Shown here in pieces: positions 1 to 7,616 of a stretch of 64,000 bases of DNA. Every line of letters starts with the position of its first letter. Position 1 is the stretch's first letter. The notes under the pieces are model-generated. The model made no database searches and had not been told where the DNA came from. It saw only the letters and a program-made list of their open reading frames with translations. Source of the DNA: CAWFZT01 sp963820415 (lineage in GTDB: Bacteria; Chloroflexota; Anaerolineae; Anaerolineales; Anaerolineaceae); the NCBI GenBank assembly GCA_963820415.1, contig CAWFZT010000006.1, forward strand, positions 496,001-560,000, read 5' to 3'. Both the position numbers and the translations under genes were made by a program.

Positions 1-3
1 CGG

Positions 4-714
4 TTGTTCTCCCGCGTTAAGCCCATCACCATCTTCGCCATGATCATCCTGACAGCTCTGCTGGCTTTCGAGATGTTCAACTACAGCACTACCGAATACG
101 CCCTGCACGATCTCCTGGGAAACCTGGTCTTTGCCGGATTACGGTGGTCTACCATCCTGTCGATTGCCTTCTGCGGCATCGATTTTGCCGGCATTGCCCG
201 CCTGTTCACCCCCGAAAGAGGCTCTGCTGAGCCTAAAGAAGGCTGGTACCTGTTCGGGGCCTGGCTGCTGGCGGCCACGATGAACGCCATCCTCACCTGG
301 TGGGGCGTTTCGATGGCCATCGCCACCCACAAGGAAGCCAGCGTGGCGATCATGAATGCCAAGACGCTTACCCAGGTCGTACCCGTATTCGTCGCCCTGA
401 TGGTCTGGCTCATCCGCATTCTAATCATCGGCACGATCTCGGTAGCCGGAGAGCGCTTCCTGTGGGGCGGCGCGAACCGCAGCCGTTATTCTACCAGCAG
501 TCCCCAATCGAACAGCCTGGGCGGGCCGGTGATCGCTCCGCGACCTAACGTTACCCCGCGCCCGATCCAGGCGCGCTCGCTGGGCCATTCCCCCATCGGC
601 GAACCTTCCGGGTCGTCCCGGCCTGAGCCGACTTACCACAGCATGACCATGGGTTCGCGGCCCATGCCTCGCCCGATCGATTCGGACAACACCGTCGGCG
701 GGAAAAAATTATGA
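4..714 (+). CDS. Hypothetical four-helix membrane protein, possibly 5'-partial
   Basis: I do not recognise a family. The 236-residue reading frame has four hydrophobic stretches, at about residues 7-24, 40-60, 83-102 and 122-145, and then an 80-residue hydrophilic tail rich in Pro, Ser and Arg that should be cytosolic and disordered. The first possible start is a TTG three bases from the window edge and the frame is open to base 1, so the true start may lie outside the window. A hairpin without a T-run follows at 761-787. The gene is on the same strand as the mevalonate genes but separated from them by 280 bases, so it is probably not in their operon. Confidence 0.6.
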   Translation: MFSRVKPITIFAMIILTALLAFEMFNYSTTEYALHDLLGNLVFAGLRWSTILSIAFCGIDFAGIARLFTPERGSAEPKEGWYLFGAWLLAATMNAILTWWGVSMAIATHKEASVAIMNAKTLTQVVPVFVALMVWLIRILIIGTISVAGERFLWGGANRSRYSTSSPQSNSLGGPVIAPRPNVTPRPIQARSLGHSPIGEPSGSSRPEPTYHSMTMGSRPMPRPIDSDNTVGGKKL

Positions 715-760
715 CTGTAATTACTCAGCCCTGGTAGAAAAAGGATTGAATTGAAGGGTA

Positions 761-787
761 TTGGGGCGGGTCTGAGACCCGCCCCAA
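761..787 (+). terminator. GC-rich hairpin after the membrane protein gene
   Basis: A perfect 12-bp stem (arm TTGGGGCGGGTC and its complement) closes a 3-base TGA loop, 47 bases after the preceding stop codon. No T-run follows directly; a weak T/C-rich stretch starts about 14 bases later. It may be a terminator or simply a transcript-stabilising hairpin. Confidence 0.4.
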
Positions 788-858
788 CCGTTTAAACGAT
801 TTCCTTTTCTAGCCTGATAGTTTTTGCCAGTGATTCGTGCGTATCATGGGACGAATTC

Positions 859-905
859 AGATTTTGAGTTATGAGCGTGCTTCGCACGCTCATAACTCAA
901 AATCT
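859..905. repeat. Perfect 22-bp inverted repeat with 3-base loop
   Basis: Bases 859-880 and 884-905 are exact reverse complements separated by TTC. The arms begin AGATTTTGAGTTATGAGC. There is no T-run and no protein gene inside. It lies 90 bases upstream of the HMG-CoA reductase start, in its likely leader or promoter region. A stem this long and perfect is unusual for a terminator and could be a small palindromic mobile element or a leader hairpin. I see no second copy in the window. Confidence 0.6.
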
Positions 906-995
906 GGTAATCCAGCACGGCAAACCTTTGTACATTTTCTGTCTTCGCAGGGGGCTGTCTGGTATAAAGCAGGGAGAAATCGGACTGGAGAAATT

Positions 996-2282
996 ATGAC
1001 TCCTACCACCCAGGATCATGATCTTAAAAACGCAAAATTTTACAACCTGACGCTGGAGGAACGCCTGCTGCGCCTGGCAGATCAATCCGATTTAACCGCC
1101 GAGGAGTTGGCCGCCCTGGCCGGACGTCCAGGACTGACGCCCGAGCAGGCCAATCCCATGGTCGAAAACGTGGTGGGCACTTACGCCTTGCCGCTCGGCA
1201 TCGCTCAAAATTTTGTCGTCAACGGCCGCCCAATACTGGTTCCAATGGTGATCGAAGAACCGTCAGTGATTGCCGGAGCATCCTTCATGGCGCGCCTGGC
1301 TCAATCCAGCGGGGGCTTCTTCGCCCGAGCCGACCCGCCCGAGATGATCGGTCAGATGCAGATCCTCGACCTGTCCGACCTGCCCAGCGCCCGGCTGAAA
1401 CTCCTCGAACAGAAAGAGCGCCTGCTGGCTGAAGCAGCCCTGGTCGACCCGGTGCTGACCCGCCTGGGCGGCGGGCCGCGCGACATCCAGGTGCGCATCA
1501 TCGAAGCATCGCCGATCGGGTCCTTCCTGGTACTGCACCTGATCGACGACGTACGGGATGCTATGGGCGCTAACGCCATCAATACCGTCACCGAACGCCT
1601 GGCGCCCCTGGTACAGGAAATTACCGGTGGGCGGGTGCTGCTGCGCATCCTGACTAACCTGGCCGACCACCGCCTGGCGCGCGCCCGCGTCACCATCCTC
1701 CTGGACGAGCTGGCTGCGCCTGGATTTTCCGCCGCCGACGTACGGGATGGCATCCTCAGCGCCTGGGCCTTTGCCGCCGCCGACCCTTACCGGGCTGCCA
1801 CCCACAACAAGGGCATCATGAACGGTATCGACGCGGTAGTAATTGCCACCGCCAACGACTGGCGCGCTGTAGAAGCCGGAGCGCACGCTTATGCCGCCCG
1901 CTCCGGGCGCTATACCAGCCTGAGCACCTGGGGAGAAGATGCCCAGGGCAACCTGACCGGCACCCTGGAAATCCCGTTAGCCGTGGGCATCATCGGCGGG
2001 GCCACACGCGTCCACCCGGCTGCCAGAGCCGCCGTCAAATTATTGGGGGTGAAAACCGCCCAGGAGTTGGCCGAAATCATCGTCTCGGTCGGCCTGGCGC
2101 AGAACCTGGCGGCCTTGCGCGCCCTGGCAACCGAGGGCATCCAGCGCGGGCACATGACCCTGCACGCCCGCCAGGTCGCCATTTCAGCCGGGGCAAGGGA
2201 TGAGGAGATCAACCGCCTGGCCGAGCAGTTGGTCGCCGAAAAAGCGGTACATCATCGGCCGGGCCGAAGAAATTTTGCGTGA
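996..2282 (+). CDS. mvaA: Hydroxymethylglutaryl-CoA reductase, class II
   Basis: This enzyme interconverts HMG-CoA and mevalonate with NAD(P)H, the committing step of the mevalonate route to isoprenoids. The 428-residue length is that of bacterial class II reductases. Visible hallmarks are ENVVGTYALPLG (57-68), DAMGANAINT (188-197), the catalytic-Lys segment HNKG (270-273), an Asp in ATANDW (288), the glycine-rich VGIIGGATRVHP, and the catalytic-His segment GHMTLHARQ (386 on). I chose the ATG at 996 rather than the in-frame start at 837: a CTGGAG ribosome site precedes it, the family's usual length fits, and the longer version runs through the inverted repeat. HMG-CoA synthase follows after 26 bases, so the genes are probably co-transcribed. 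Class II enzymes are often degradative in direction, but the neighbours argue for synthesis here. Confidence 0.95.
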   Translation: MTPTTQDHDLKNAKFYNLTLEERLLRLADQSDLTAEELAALAGRPGLTPEQANPMVENVVGTYALPLGIAQNFVVNGRPILVPMVIEEPSVIAGASFMARLAQSSGGFFARADPPEMIGQMQILDLSDLPSARLKLLEQKERLLAEAALVDPVLTRLGGGPRDIQVRIIEASPIGSFLVLHLIDDVRDAMGANAINTVTERLAPLVQEITGGRVLLRILTNLADHRLARARVTILLDELAAPGFSAADVRDGILSAWAFAAADPYRAATHNKGIMNGIDAVVIATANDWRAVEAGAHAYAARSGRYTSLSTWGEDAQGNLTGTLEIPLAVGIIGGATRVHPAARAAVKLLGVKTAQELAEIIVSVGLAQNLAALRALATEGIQRGHMTLHARQVAISAGARDEEINRLAEQLVAEKAVHHRPGRRNFA

Positions 2283-2308
2283 GTGGCAGCAAAAGGAGCA
2301 ATTGTAAT

Positions 2309-3391
2309 ATGGATGAGACTGTTCCCGCACAGCAGCCTGGACTGTTGCTCAAAACCGACCGGCCAGTGGGCATCGTCGGTTATGGGGCTTACGTGCCGCG
2401 CTATCGCCTGCCGGGCAGCGAGATTGCCCGCGTGTGGACGGGCAAAGGCGGCGGACCGGTCAAGGAAAAAGCCGTCCCGGGCCTGGACGAAGACGTGATT
2501 ACCATGTCGATCGAGGCCGCCCGCAACGCCCTGGCGCGCTCTGGCATTCATGCTCACCAGTTACGAGCGGTCTGGATCGGCTCGGAATCGCATCCCTACG
2601 CGGTCAAACCCAGCTCGACCGTGGTGGCGGAAGCCATCGGCGCCACTCCGCACATTCAGGCCGGCGATTGGGAATTTGCCTGCAAGGCCGGCACCGAGGC
2701 GCTGGTAGCCGCCATGGGGTTGGTCGGTTCGGGTATGGGACAGTACGCCCTGGCTATCGGCATGGACACTGCCCAGGGGCGTCCAGGTGATGCGTTGGAA
2801 TATACCGCCGGGGCAGGCGGGGCAGCCTTCATCGTCGGCCCAGGCGGAGAAGCGCTGGCGATTATCGAATCCGCCTATTCTTATGTCACGGATACGCCGG
2901 ATTTCTGGCGGCGGGCCGAGGCCAAATATCCCGAGCACGGGCAGCGCTTTACCGGCGACCCGGGCTACTTCGACCACATCGTTTCGGCTGGCAAAACCAT
3001 GCTGAGTATGACCGGCACGACCGCCCAGGATTACCAGTACGCCGTCTTTCACCAGCCCAACCCCAAGTTCCCACAGCGAGCGGCTGCCCAGTTGGGCTTC
3101 AGCGACGAGCAGATCAAGACCGGCCTGCTCTGCCCCGTGATTGGCAACACCTACGCCGGCTCTTCATTGATTGGGTTGACCGCTATCCTGGACGTAGCCA
3201 AAGCCGGCGAGCGTATCTTCATGGTCTCCTACGGCTCTGGGGCGGGGTCGGATGCCTTCGTGCTCCATGTCACCAAGGCCATCGAGGAACGGCGTGCTAA
3301 TGCCCCCAGCACGGCTGATTACGTTGCCCGCCGCACGCAGATCGATTACGCCATGTATGTGCGCTATCGGGGAAAGTTGGCAATGAAGTAA
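2309..3391 (+). CDS. Hydroxymethylglutaryl-CoA synthase, archaeal type
   Basis: This enzyme condenses acetyl-CoA with acetoacetyl-CoA to give HMG-CoA. At 360 residues it is of the short archaeal type. The expected catalytic residues are present: Glu93 in GSESHPYAVKPSS, the acylated Cys125 in WEFACKAGTEAL, and the His in VFHQPNPKFPQ. The ATG at 2309 follows an AAAAGGAG ribosome site. It sits 26 bases after the reductase stop and 77 bases before the thiolase. In methanogens the same trio of synthase, thiolase and DUF35 protein forms a complex in which acetoacetyl-CoA is handed over through a shared CoA site (established for archaea); that this bacterial set does the same is inference. Confidence 0.92.
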   Translation: MDETVPAQQPGLLLKTDRPVGIVGYGAYVPRYRLPGSEIARVWTGKGGGPVKEKAVPGLDEDVITMSIEAARNALARSGIHAHQLRAVWIGSESHPYAVKPSSTVVAEAIGATPHIQAGDWEFACKAGTEALVAAMGLVGSGMGQYALAIGMDTAQGRPGDALEYTAGAGGAAFIVGPGGEALAIIESAYSYVTDTPDFWRRAEAKYPEHGQRFTGDPGYFDHIVSAGKTMLSMTGTTAQDYQYAVFHQPNPKFPQRAAAQLGFSDEQIKTGLLCPVIGNTYAGSSLIGLTAILDVAKAGERIFMVSYGSGAGSDAFVLHVTKAIEERRANAPSTADYVARRTQIDYAMYVRYRGKLAMK

Positions 3392-3468
3392 ATGTCAGTG
3401 GTTAGTGGGTGGTAAGCAGTGCAAGACTGATACTAGCCACCCGCCCGCTATCCACTCCCGGAGGGAAT

Positions 3469-4623
3469 ATGTCAGACGTCGTCATTGCAGGGGTCGGGCA
3501 ATACCCGGTAGGCGAACATTGGAATATTTCGCTGCGCTCGCTGGCGGCCAAAGCCATCCTGGCGGCGCGCAAGGACGCCGGCGGGCTCAAACCCCAGGCG
3601 CTCTATGTGGGCAATTTGCTCGCCCCTACCCTATCGCACCAGCAGAACCTGGGGGCGCTGCTCGTCGATAATACCGGCCTGGATGGGATCGAAGCCTGCA
3701 CCACCGAAGCGGCCGGCGCCTCGGGCGCGGCAGCTTTCCGCCTGGGTTACCTGGCGGTGGCTTCCGGCTTTATCGACGTGGCGCTGGTTGTGGGCGTCGA
3801 AAAGTACACCGACATGGTCGGGCCAGAGGTGGAAGGCGCCCTGGCCGAGACAACCGATTATGATTACGAGGCGGTTCAGGGCCTCACCCTGGCAGCCCAG
3901 GCGGCCCTGCTGATGCAGCGCTATATGCACGAGTACCAGGCGCCGCGCCGCGCCTTTGCCGACTTTCCCCTGCTGGCGCACGCCAACGCCGCCAGTAACC
4001 CAAACGCCATGTTCCGCCGCCCGATCAGCCGCGAGGCTTATGAACGAGCTGAGCTGGTCAGCGACCCACTCAACCTGTTTGACATAGCCCCTTATGCGGA
4101 CGGCGCCGCCGCGGTCATCCTGACCCGTCCTGAGCTGGTCCCGCCGCAGGTGACTCACCGGCTGGTGGCCGTGCGCGGCTCGGGCCTGGTGATCGATACC
4201 CTGGCGCTGCACGACCGCCCGAACCCGCTGGCCTTCGAGGCCGCCCGGCTGTCGGTCGAGCGCGCTTGCCGGCAAGCCGGCGTGCTGCCTTCCGACGTGG
4301 ATCTATTCGAGTTGTGCGACGCTTTCTCGATCTACGCTGTGCTCAGCCTGGAAGCGGGCGGGTTCGCCGAACGCGGCCAGGGCTGGAAGCTGGCCCAGGA
4401 CGGCGAGTTGGGCCTGAAGGGCAAGCTGCCAATCAGCACGCTGGGCGGGCTGAAAGGCCGCGGCAACCCACTGGGCGCCACCGGTGTGTACCAAATCGTC
4501 GAAGCAGCCCTGCAACTGCGCCGCGAGGCCGGCCCTAACCAGGTAACCGGCGCCCGGCGCGCCCTGGTGCAGTCGTTGGGCGGCCCGGCAGCCACGGCCG
4601 TCGCCCACGTGCTGGAAAGCTGA
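3469..4623 (+). CDS. Thiolase, archaeal acetoacetyl-CoA thiolase type
   Basis: It probably joins two acetyl-CoA units into acetoacetyl-CoA for the HMG-CoA synthase encoded upstream. The 384 residues contain the nucleophilic-Cys region EACTTEAAGASGAAA (Cys77) and the C-terminal glycine-rich GGLKGRGNPLGATG. Two positions differ from textbook thiolases: the usual GHP near the C-terminus is GNP, and the usual HD before the second active-site loop reads ELCDAFSIYA. Asn at the first position may be normal for this subfamily; I cannot check. The start at 3469 is set by a GGAGGG ribosome site; an earlier in-frame start at 3409 lacks one. It is third in the mevalonate gene row. Confidence 0.85.
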   Translation: MSDVVIAGVGQYPVGEHWNISLRSLAAKAILAARKDAGGLKPQALYVGNLLAPTLSHQQNLGALLVDNTGLDGIEACTTEAAGASGAAAFRLGYLAVASGFIDVALVVGVEKYTDMVGPEVEGALAETTDYDYEAVQGLTLAAQAALLMQRYMHEYQAPRRAFADFPLLAHANAASNPNAMFRRPISREAYERAELVSDPLNLFDIAPYADGAAAVILTRPELVPPQVTHRLVAVRGSGLVIDTLALHDRPNPLAFEAARLSVERACRQAGVLPSDVDLFELCDAFSIYAVLSLEAGGFAERGQGWKLAQDGELGLKGKLPISTLGGLKGRGNPLGATGVYQIVEAALQLRREAGPNQVTGARRALVQSLGGPAATAVAHVLES

Positions 4624-4804
4624 CATTATACATAATCATTATACGTAAGCTTGTGCCCATTTTCGCGAGGGCCTAAAATGAATTTGATAGGTTTTGAGAG
4701 TCCCTTATGACGGCCTGAGGCCAGGCGAACCCGGAATTGATAGCTTATGATAGCCGCATGTGATTAAACTAGGGCAACATCGAGACCCAAGGAGCATTGC
4801 AATC
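4624..4804. other. 181-base gap between thiolase and DUF35 genes
   Basis: No gene is visible. The stretch is more AT-rich than its flanks and holds a near-palindromic ATTATACATAATCATTATACG just after the thiolase stop and an imperfect GGCCTGAGGCC palindrome near 4714. In archaea the DUF35 gene normally adjoins the thiolase closely, so this spacer is wider than expected and could carry a separate promoter. I cannot point to a convincing one. Confidence 0.4.
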
Positions 4805-5206
4805 ATGGAAATACCTCGCCATTGGCGATTAAAACAACAGCGCTATGCCTTGGTTGGCGAAGTCTGCCCGCTCTGCCAATCGAAGATTTTCCCGCCGCGG
4901 GATGTTTGCCCGCACTGCGGCGGAGAAGCCAGGCAGCATTTCGCCTTCAGCGGCAAGGGTGAAGTTTATTCGTATACAATTCTACGCGACGCCCCTGCCG
5001 GTTATGAAGAGACCACCCCCTACACGGTGGCGCTAGTCAAGCTGGAAGAAGGCCCGGTCATCACCGCTCAACTGACCGACCTGGGCGACCAACCCGTGCA
5101 GATCGGCATGCCGGTCGAGATGGTCACGCGTCGCATCCGCCAGGACGGAGACGAGCGGGGAATGCTGGTGTATGGGTATAAATTTAGGCCAGCGGTTCGA
5201 GCCTAA
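4805..5206 (+). CDS. DUF35 Zn-ribbon/OB-fold partner of thiolase and HMG-CoA synthase
   Basis: This 133-residue protein has an N-terminal rubredoxin-like zinc ribbon with the four ligands in CPLC (21-24) and CPHCGG (35-40), then an OB-fold (about 45-125) that in the archaeal complex holds CoA and bridges thiolase and HMG-CoA synthase. The start at 4805 follows AAGGAG; an earlier in-frame start at 4760 would add 15 residues foreign to the family. The C-terminal peptide YGYKFRPAVRA and the following terminator are the parent of the repeat copies found at 7617, 8914, 16580, 18692 and 20336, so the 3' end of this gene appears to be an insertion target. Confidence 0.9.
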   Translation: MEIPRHWRLKQQRYALVGEVCPLCQSKIFPPRDVCPHCGGEARQHFAFSGKGEVYSYTILRDAPAGYEETTPYTVALVKLEEGPVITAQLTDLGDQPVQIGMPVEMVTRRIRQDGDERGMLVYGYKFRPAVRA

Positions 5207-5260
5207 GGACTAAGAAAATGTGAGAAGCGCTCTCCAAGTGGAGGGCGCTTTTTGATTTCC
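5171..5260 (+). repeat. DUF35-tail/terminator repeat, copy A (parent)
   Basis: This copy is the genuine end of the DUF35 gene. It comprises the codons for YGYKFRPAVRA, the stop at 5204-5206, a short AAG-rich spacer and the terminator hairpin at 5226-5253. The most conserved core among copies is GGCCAGCGGTTCGAGCCTAA or a near variant. Copies B to F share this order. No TATAAT follows here, unlike copies C, D and E. Confidence 0.85.
5226..5253 (+). terminator. Rho-independent terminator of the DUF35 gene
   Basis: The arms AGCGCTCTCC (5226-5235) and GGAGGGCGCT (5240-5249) pair with a single G-U, close an AAGT loop and run into five Ts. It ends the mevalonate transcript and is the terminator module that is copied downstream. 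Confidence 0.85.
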
Positions 5261-5289
5261 AGGTTGAGATCTTCGGAGAAAGTGTTTGG

Positions 5290-5612
5290 TCAACCTCCGT
5301 CTAACGGGCTGCCCACCGCTTTCGATCTTCAGTTGAGTACATGGGTATAGATCATCGTTTTTTTGATATCTTTGTGACCGAGCAGGGAGCTCAGTGCCTG
5401 ATTCTGTGTTGAAGCGGCAACATGATGTTCTTGTGCCAGGTATACAGGAAAAGCCTTAATTTCTGGTGCACCCATCTCTTTTGGATGTCGCTTCTTGTGA
5501 AAAATGATGTATCGTTTAATCCAATCGATGTAGGTTTGCTCGATACGATAAGAGTAATGCTTGATCCTCAAACATCGCACACCTGATCAAGTAATTTCCT
5601 GGGTTCGGGCAT
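5290..5612 (-). pseudogene. Integron integrase (IntI-type) pseudogene
   Basis: Read on the minus strand, the remains match an integron tyrosine recombinase. There is an N-terminal MPEPRKLLDQVCDV from the ATG at 5612, a frameshift near 5568, then KHYSYRIEQTYIDWIKRYI, HPKEMGAPEIKAF and AASTQNQAL, followed directly by LLGHKDIKKTMIYTHVLN, an in-frame TGA and RSKAVGSPLDGG. The whole catalytic core between NQAL and LLGHKD, with the Arg and the His-x-x-Arg, is missing; only the final Tyr (MIYTHV) remains. Three lesions (frameshift, internal deletion, nonsense) make it non-functional. It points away from the cassettes, as in real integrons. Confidence 0.88.
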
Positions 5613-5757
5613 CGTGAACTTTCCTTGGGTTATGCTATACTTTACAAAATGCTCATTCTATTTTAACCTATTACCACCTAATGCCTATATTAATTTCGGT
5701 GATTAGACCGTAGAAGCTCATAAGCTGTTTAGCCACCAGACGGCGATTGAGCACCTA
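5613..5757. other. Integron leader between intI relic and attI core
   Basis: This AT-rich stretch between the start of the integrase relic and the attI-like core site holds no gene. In working integrons the integrase promoter, the cassette promoter Pc and the rest of attI lie here. A plausible minus-strand -10 (TATACT, near 5634 on the plus strand as GCTATAC) is present, but I cannot assign a Pc with confidence. Confidence 0.4.
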
Positions 5758-5764
5758 GTTGGGC
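5758..5764 (+). other. attI-like core recombination site
   Basis: GTTGGGC fits the integron consensus GTTRRRY. It lies 146 bases before the integrase relic start and 46 bases before the first cassette gene. The GCCTAAC box that opens the first attC (6547) complements it except for one wobble position, as expected if this is the start of cassette 1. Confidence 0.65.
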
Positions 5765-5809
5765 AGCAGCCTAGTGGCGTTCTCAAACTAGGGAAAGAGA
5801 AAATGTCCT

Positions 5810-6523
5810 ATGAACACAAACACTTCACAATCAGACCAGAGATTATGGGGCAATATCGCGGAGCGAATGGTGCAGGTCGTCATCGTAGTCGCTTTTATGG
5901 CAGTCATACTCTTTCTTTCGTCAGGCCGCCTTAGTTGGATGTGGGCATGGATCTTTATCGGCTTGAACCTGATTGGAGTATTGATTAACAGTATAATTTT
6001 GCTGCGCTACAGCCCAGAGACCATCGCGGAACGTGCCAAAGCCGAAGGGATGAAAGACTGGGACAAGATAGTCAGCGGCTTGTGGGCTGTGGCGTACTAC
6101 ATCCTCATGCTATTGGTCGCCGGACTGGATACGCGCTTCGGATGGACCCCGCCGCTCGCGCTTGCCCTTTATATCGCAGGAAGCATCGTCTTCGTACTGG
6201 GGTTTGCTTTTTTCAGTTGGGCAATGATTTCAAACGCCTACTTTGCAGCGGTCGTTCGTGTCCAGGCAGAACGTGACCAAACTGTATGCACTACTGGGCC
6301 ATACCGGTTCGTGCGCCATCCGGGGTATGTCGGCGCGATTGTACAATCGCTGGCAGCACCATTGCTGCTTGGTTCCCTCTGGGCGCTTATTCCGGGTACA
6401 GTGGCGGCGCTATTGATGGTCACTCGCACAGCATTGGAAGACCAGATGCTTCACCAGGAACTCGATGGATATCGGGATTACGCTCAGCAGGTGCGCTATC
6501 GTTTGCTGCCGGGAATCTGGTAA
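5810..6523 (+). CDS. ICMT/PEMT-family membrane methyltransferase (cassette 1)
   Basis: A 237-residue integral membrane protein with hydrophobic segments at about 21-38, 43-66, 92-107, 115-139 and 176-206. The signature GPYRFVRHPGYVGAI at 163-177 is the S-adenosylmethionine-binding motif of the isoprenylcysteine carboxyl methyltransferase superfamily. It probably transfers a methyl group from SAM to a membrane-embedded or lipophilic substrate; bacteria have no prenylated CaaX proteins, so the substrate is unknown. It is the only gene between the attI-like core (5758) and the attC at 6547, so it is a single-gene cassette. Its base composition is close to that of the chromosome, unlike the next cassette. 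Confidence 0.8.
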   Translation: MNTNTSQSDQRLWGNIAERMVQVVIVVAFMAVILFLSSGRLSWMWAWIFIGLNLIGVLINSIILLRYSPETIAERAKAEGMKDWDKIVSGLWAVAYYILMLLVAGLDTRFGWTPPLALALYIAGSIVFVLGFAFFSWAMISNAYFAAVVRVQAERDQTVCTTGPYRFVRHPGYVGAIVQSLAAPLLLGSLWALIPGTVAALLMVTRTALEDQMLHQELDGYRDYAQQVRYRLLPGIW

Positions 6524-6546
6524 TCCCGCCGGTCAACAAGGCTGCT

Positions 6547-6640
6547 GCCTAACCAGCGGTTACAGACGACCGCCTTCGGCTAGGGTATGCGTGGCGAGTC
6601 TTGCCAGAGTCGGTGGAGGCAGACGCCGGGGTCGTTAGAA
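6547..6640 (+). other. attC site of cassette 1
   Basis: The outer boxes are GCCTAAC (6547-6553) and GTTAGAA (6634-6640), the R'' and R' boxes of an integron attC about 94 bases long with imperfectly paired arms between. GCCTAAC nearly complements the GTTGGGC that starts this cassette. The GTTAGAA junction is the exact complement of the box that opens the next attC. The last R' base deviates from GTTRRRY. Confidence 0.7.
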
Positions 6641-6685
6641 AGACGTTGCGTGCAGAATTGGTGTTAATAAGCCGTGGAGGGTCAT

Positions 6686-7462
6686 GTGAAACAAATTGCA
6701 CTGTTTAAAAACGGAAATTCACTTTCATACACAGAATATGGTGATAAAAACGGATATCCAATTCTCATACAACATGGATTGATAGCAAGTATTAATGACT
6801 ACCATTTATTTGAACGGCTTATTGAATTAGGAACACGCCTGATAAGTATTGCACGTCCTGGTTATGGTGAGTCATCACCATATATTATGAATAATATTGC
6901 CGAATGGGCTGATATAGTTTCAATTCTTATCGATGAACTTAAGCTTTCTCATTTTGATATATTAGGCATGTCTTCAGGAGCACCTTATAGCTATTCTATA
7001 GGCTATAAGTTTCCAGATAAAGTGCGAAACATATACATTTTTAGTGGAATACCTGCTTTGTACGACGAAAAAATTCTTTCACTTTGGCCATATGAGGTGA
7101 AAAAGAATGCAGCTATTGCTGAGATGGAAAAGTTGGCTTATGAATTGTTCTTTTCAAATTTATCAAAGGAAGACTTAACAAAGAATGATATTAAAGATTC
7201 TATGATGAATAACTGCTTTGGTATTGCACAAGATTTGAAACTACGATGCATGGATTGGGGATTTAGTTTATCTAATGTAACCGAGAATGTTTATATGCGG
7301 CATAGTAAGTCTGACAATGCAGTACCGTTTATTACAGCAGAAATGACATCAAAGCTATTACCAAATTGCAAATTTGAAATAAGAGAAAATGACGTGCACT
7401 TTTCGAATGAGGTATTAGACGATTTCATCAGAACTGTAATGGCAAGACATTATGAAAAATAA
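6686..7462 (+). CDS. Alpha/beta hydrolase (cassette 2)
   Basis: A 258-residue alpha/beta-hydrolase-fold protein with the oxyanion segment QHGLIAS (29 on), the nucleophile elbow GMSSG with Ser96, a likely acid residue in SKSDNAVPF and the catalytic His in NDVHFSNE. The substrate cannot be told. I prefer the GTG at 6686, five bases after a GGAGG ribosome site, over the GTG at 6674, which would overlap that site. The gene is much more AT-rich than its neighbours and uses AT-ending codons, which marks it as foreign. It sits alone between two attC junctions (6634 and 7575), so it is the second integron cassette. Confidence 0.82.
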   Translation: MKQIALFKNGNSLSYTEYGDKNGYPILIQHGLIASINDYHLFERLIELGTRLISIARPGYGESSPYIMNNIAEWADIVSILIDELKLSHFDILGMSSGAPYSYSIGYKFPDKVRNIYIFSGIPALYDEKILSLWPYEVKKNAAIAEMEKLAYELFFSNLSKEDLTKNDIKDSMMNNCFGIAQDLKLRCMDWGFSLSNVTENVYMRHSKSDNAVPFITAEMTSKLLPNCKFEIRENDVHFSNEVLDDFIRTVMARHYEK

Positions 7463-7516
7463 AACAAGCATAAAGTTGGTATACAGGAATGTACCTATAA
7501 GAAGTTTAAAAATGGC

Positions 7517-7581
7517 TTCTAACAATCGCGTCAACCTAGCTCGCGAGACAAGCCCCCTCGCAGGTTAAGCGTATGTTAGAT
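7517..7581 (+). other. attC site of cassette 2
   Basis: A textbook attC of 65 bases: R'' TTCTAAC (7517-7523), L'' around GTCAACCT (7530-7537), a short central loop, L' AGGTTAAG (7562-7569) and R' GTTAGAT (7575-7581). R'' is the exact reverse complement of GTTAGAA at the start of this cassette (6634), which is the diagnostic relation for a cassette excised and inserted as a circle. It appears to be the last attC of the array. Confidence 0.85.
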
Positions 7582-7616
7582 GACCACCTTAACCTCCCCA
7601 GCGTGGATCGAGTTGT

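Noticed and set aside
1263..1886. Long antisense open frames opposite mvaA and other GC-rich genes
   Set aside because: They are shadows caused by GC-rich codon bias, without ribosome sites or recognisable domains.
5297..5303. CGTCTAAC near the end of the integrase relic as a possible attC box
   Set aside because: It is the reverse complement of the codons for SPLDGG at the end of the integrase gene, which explains it.
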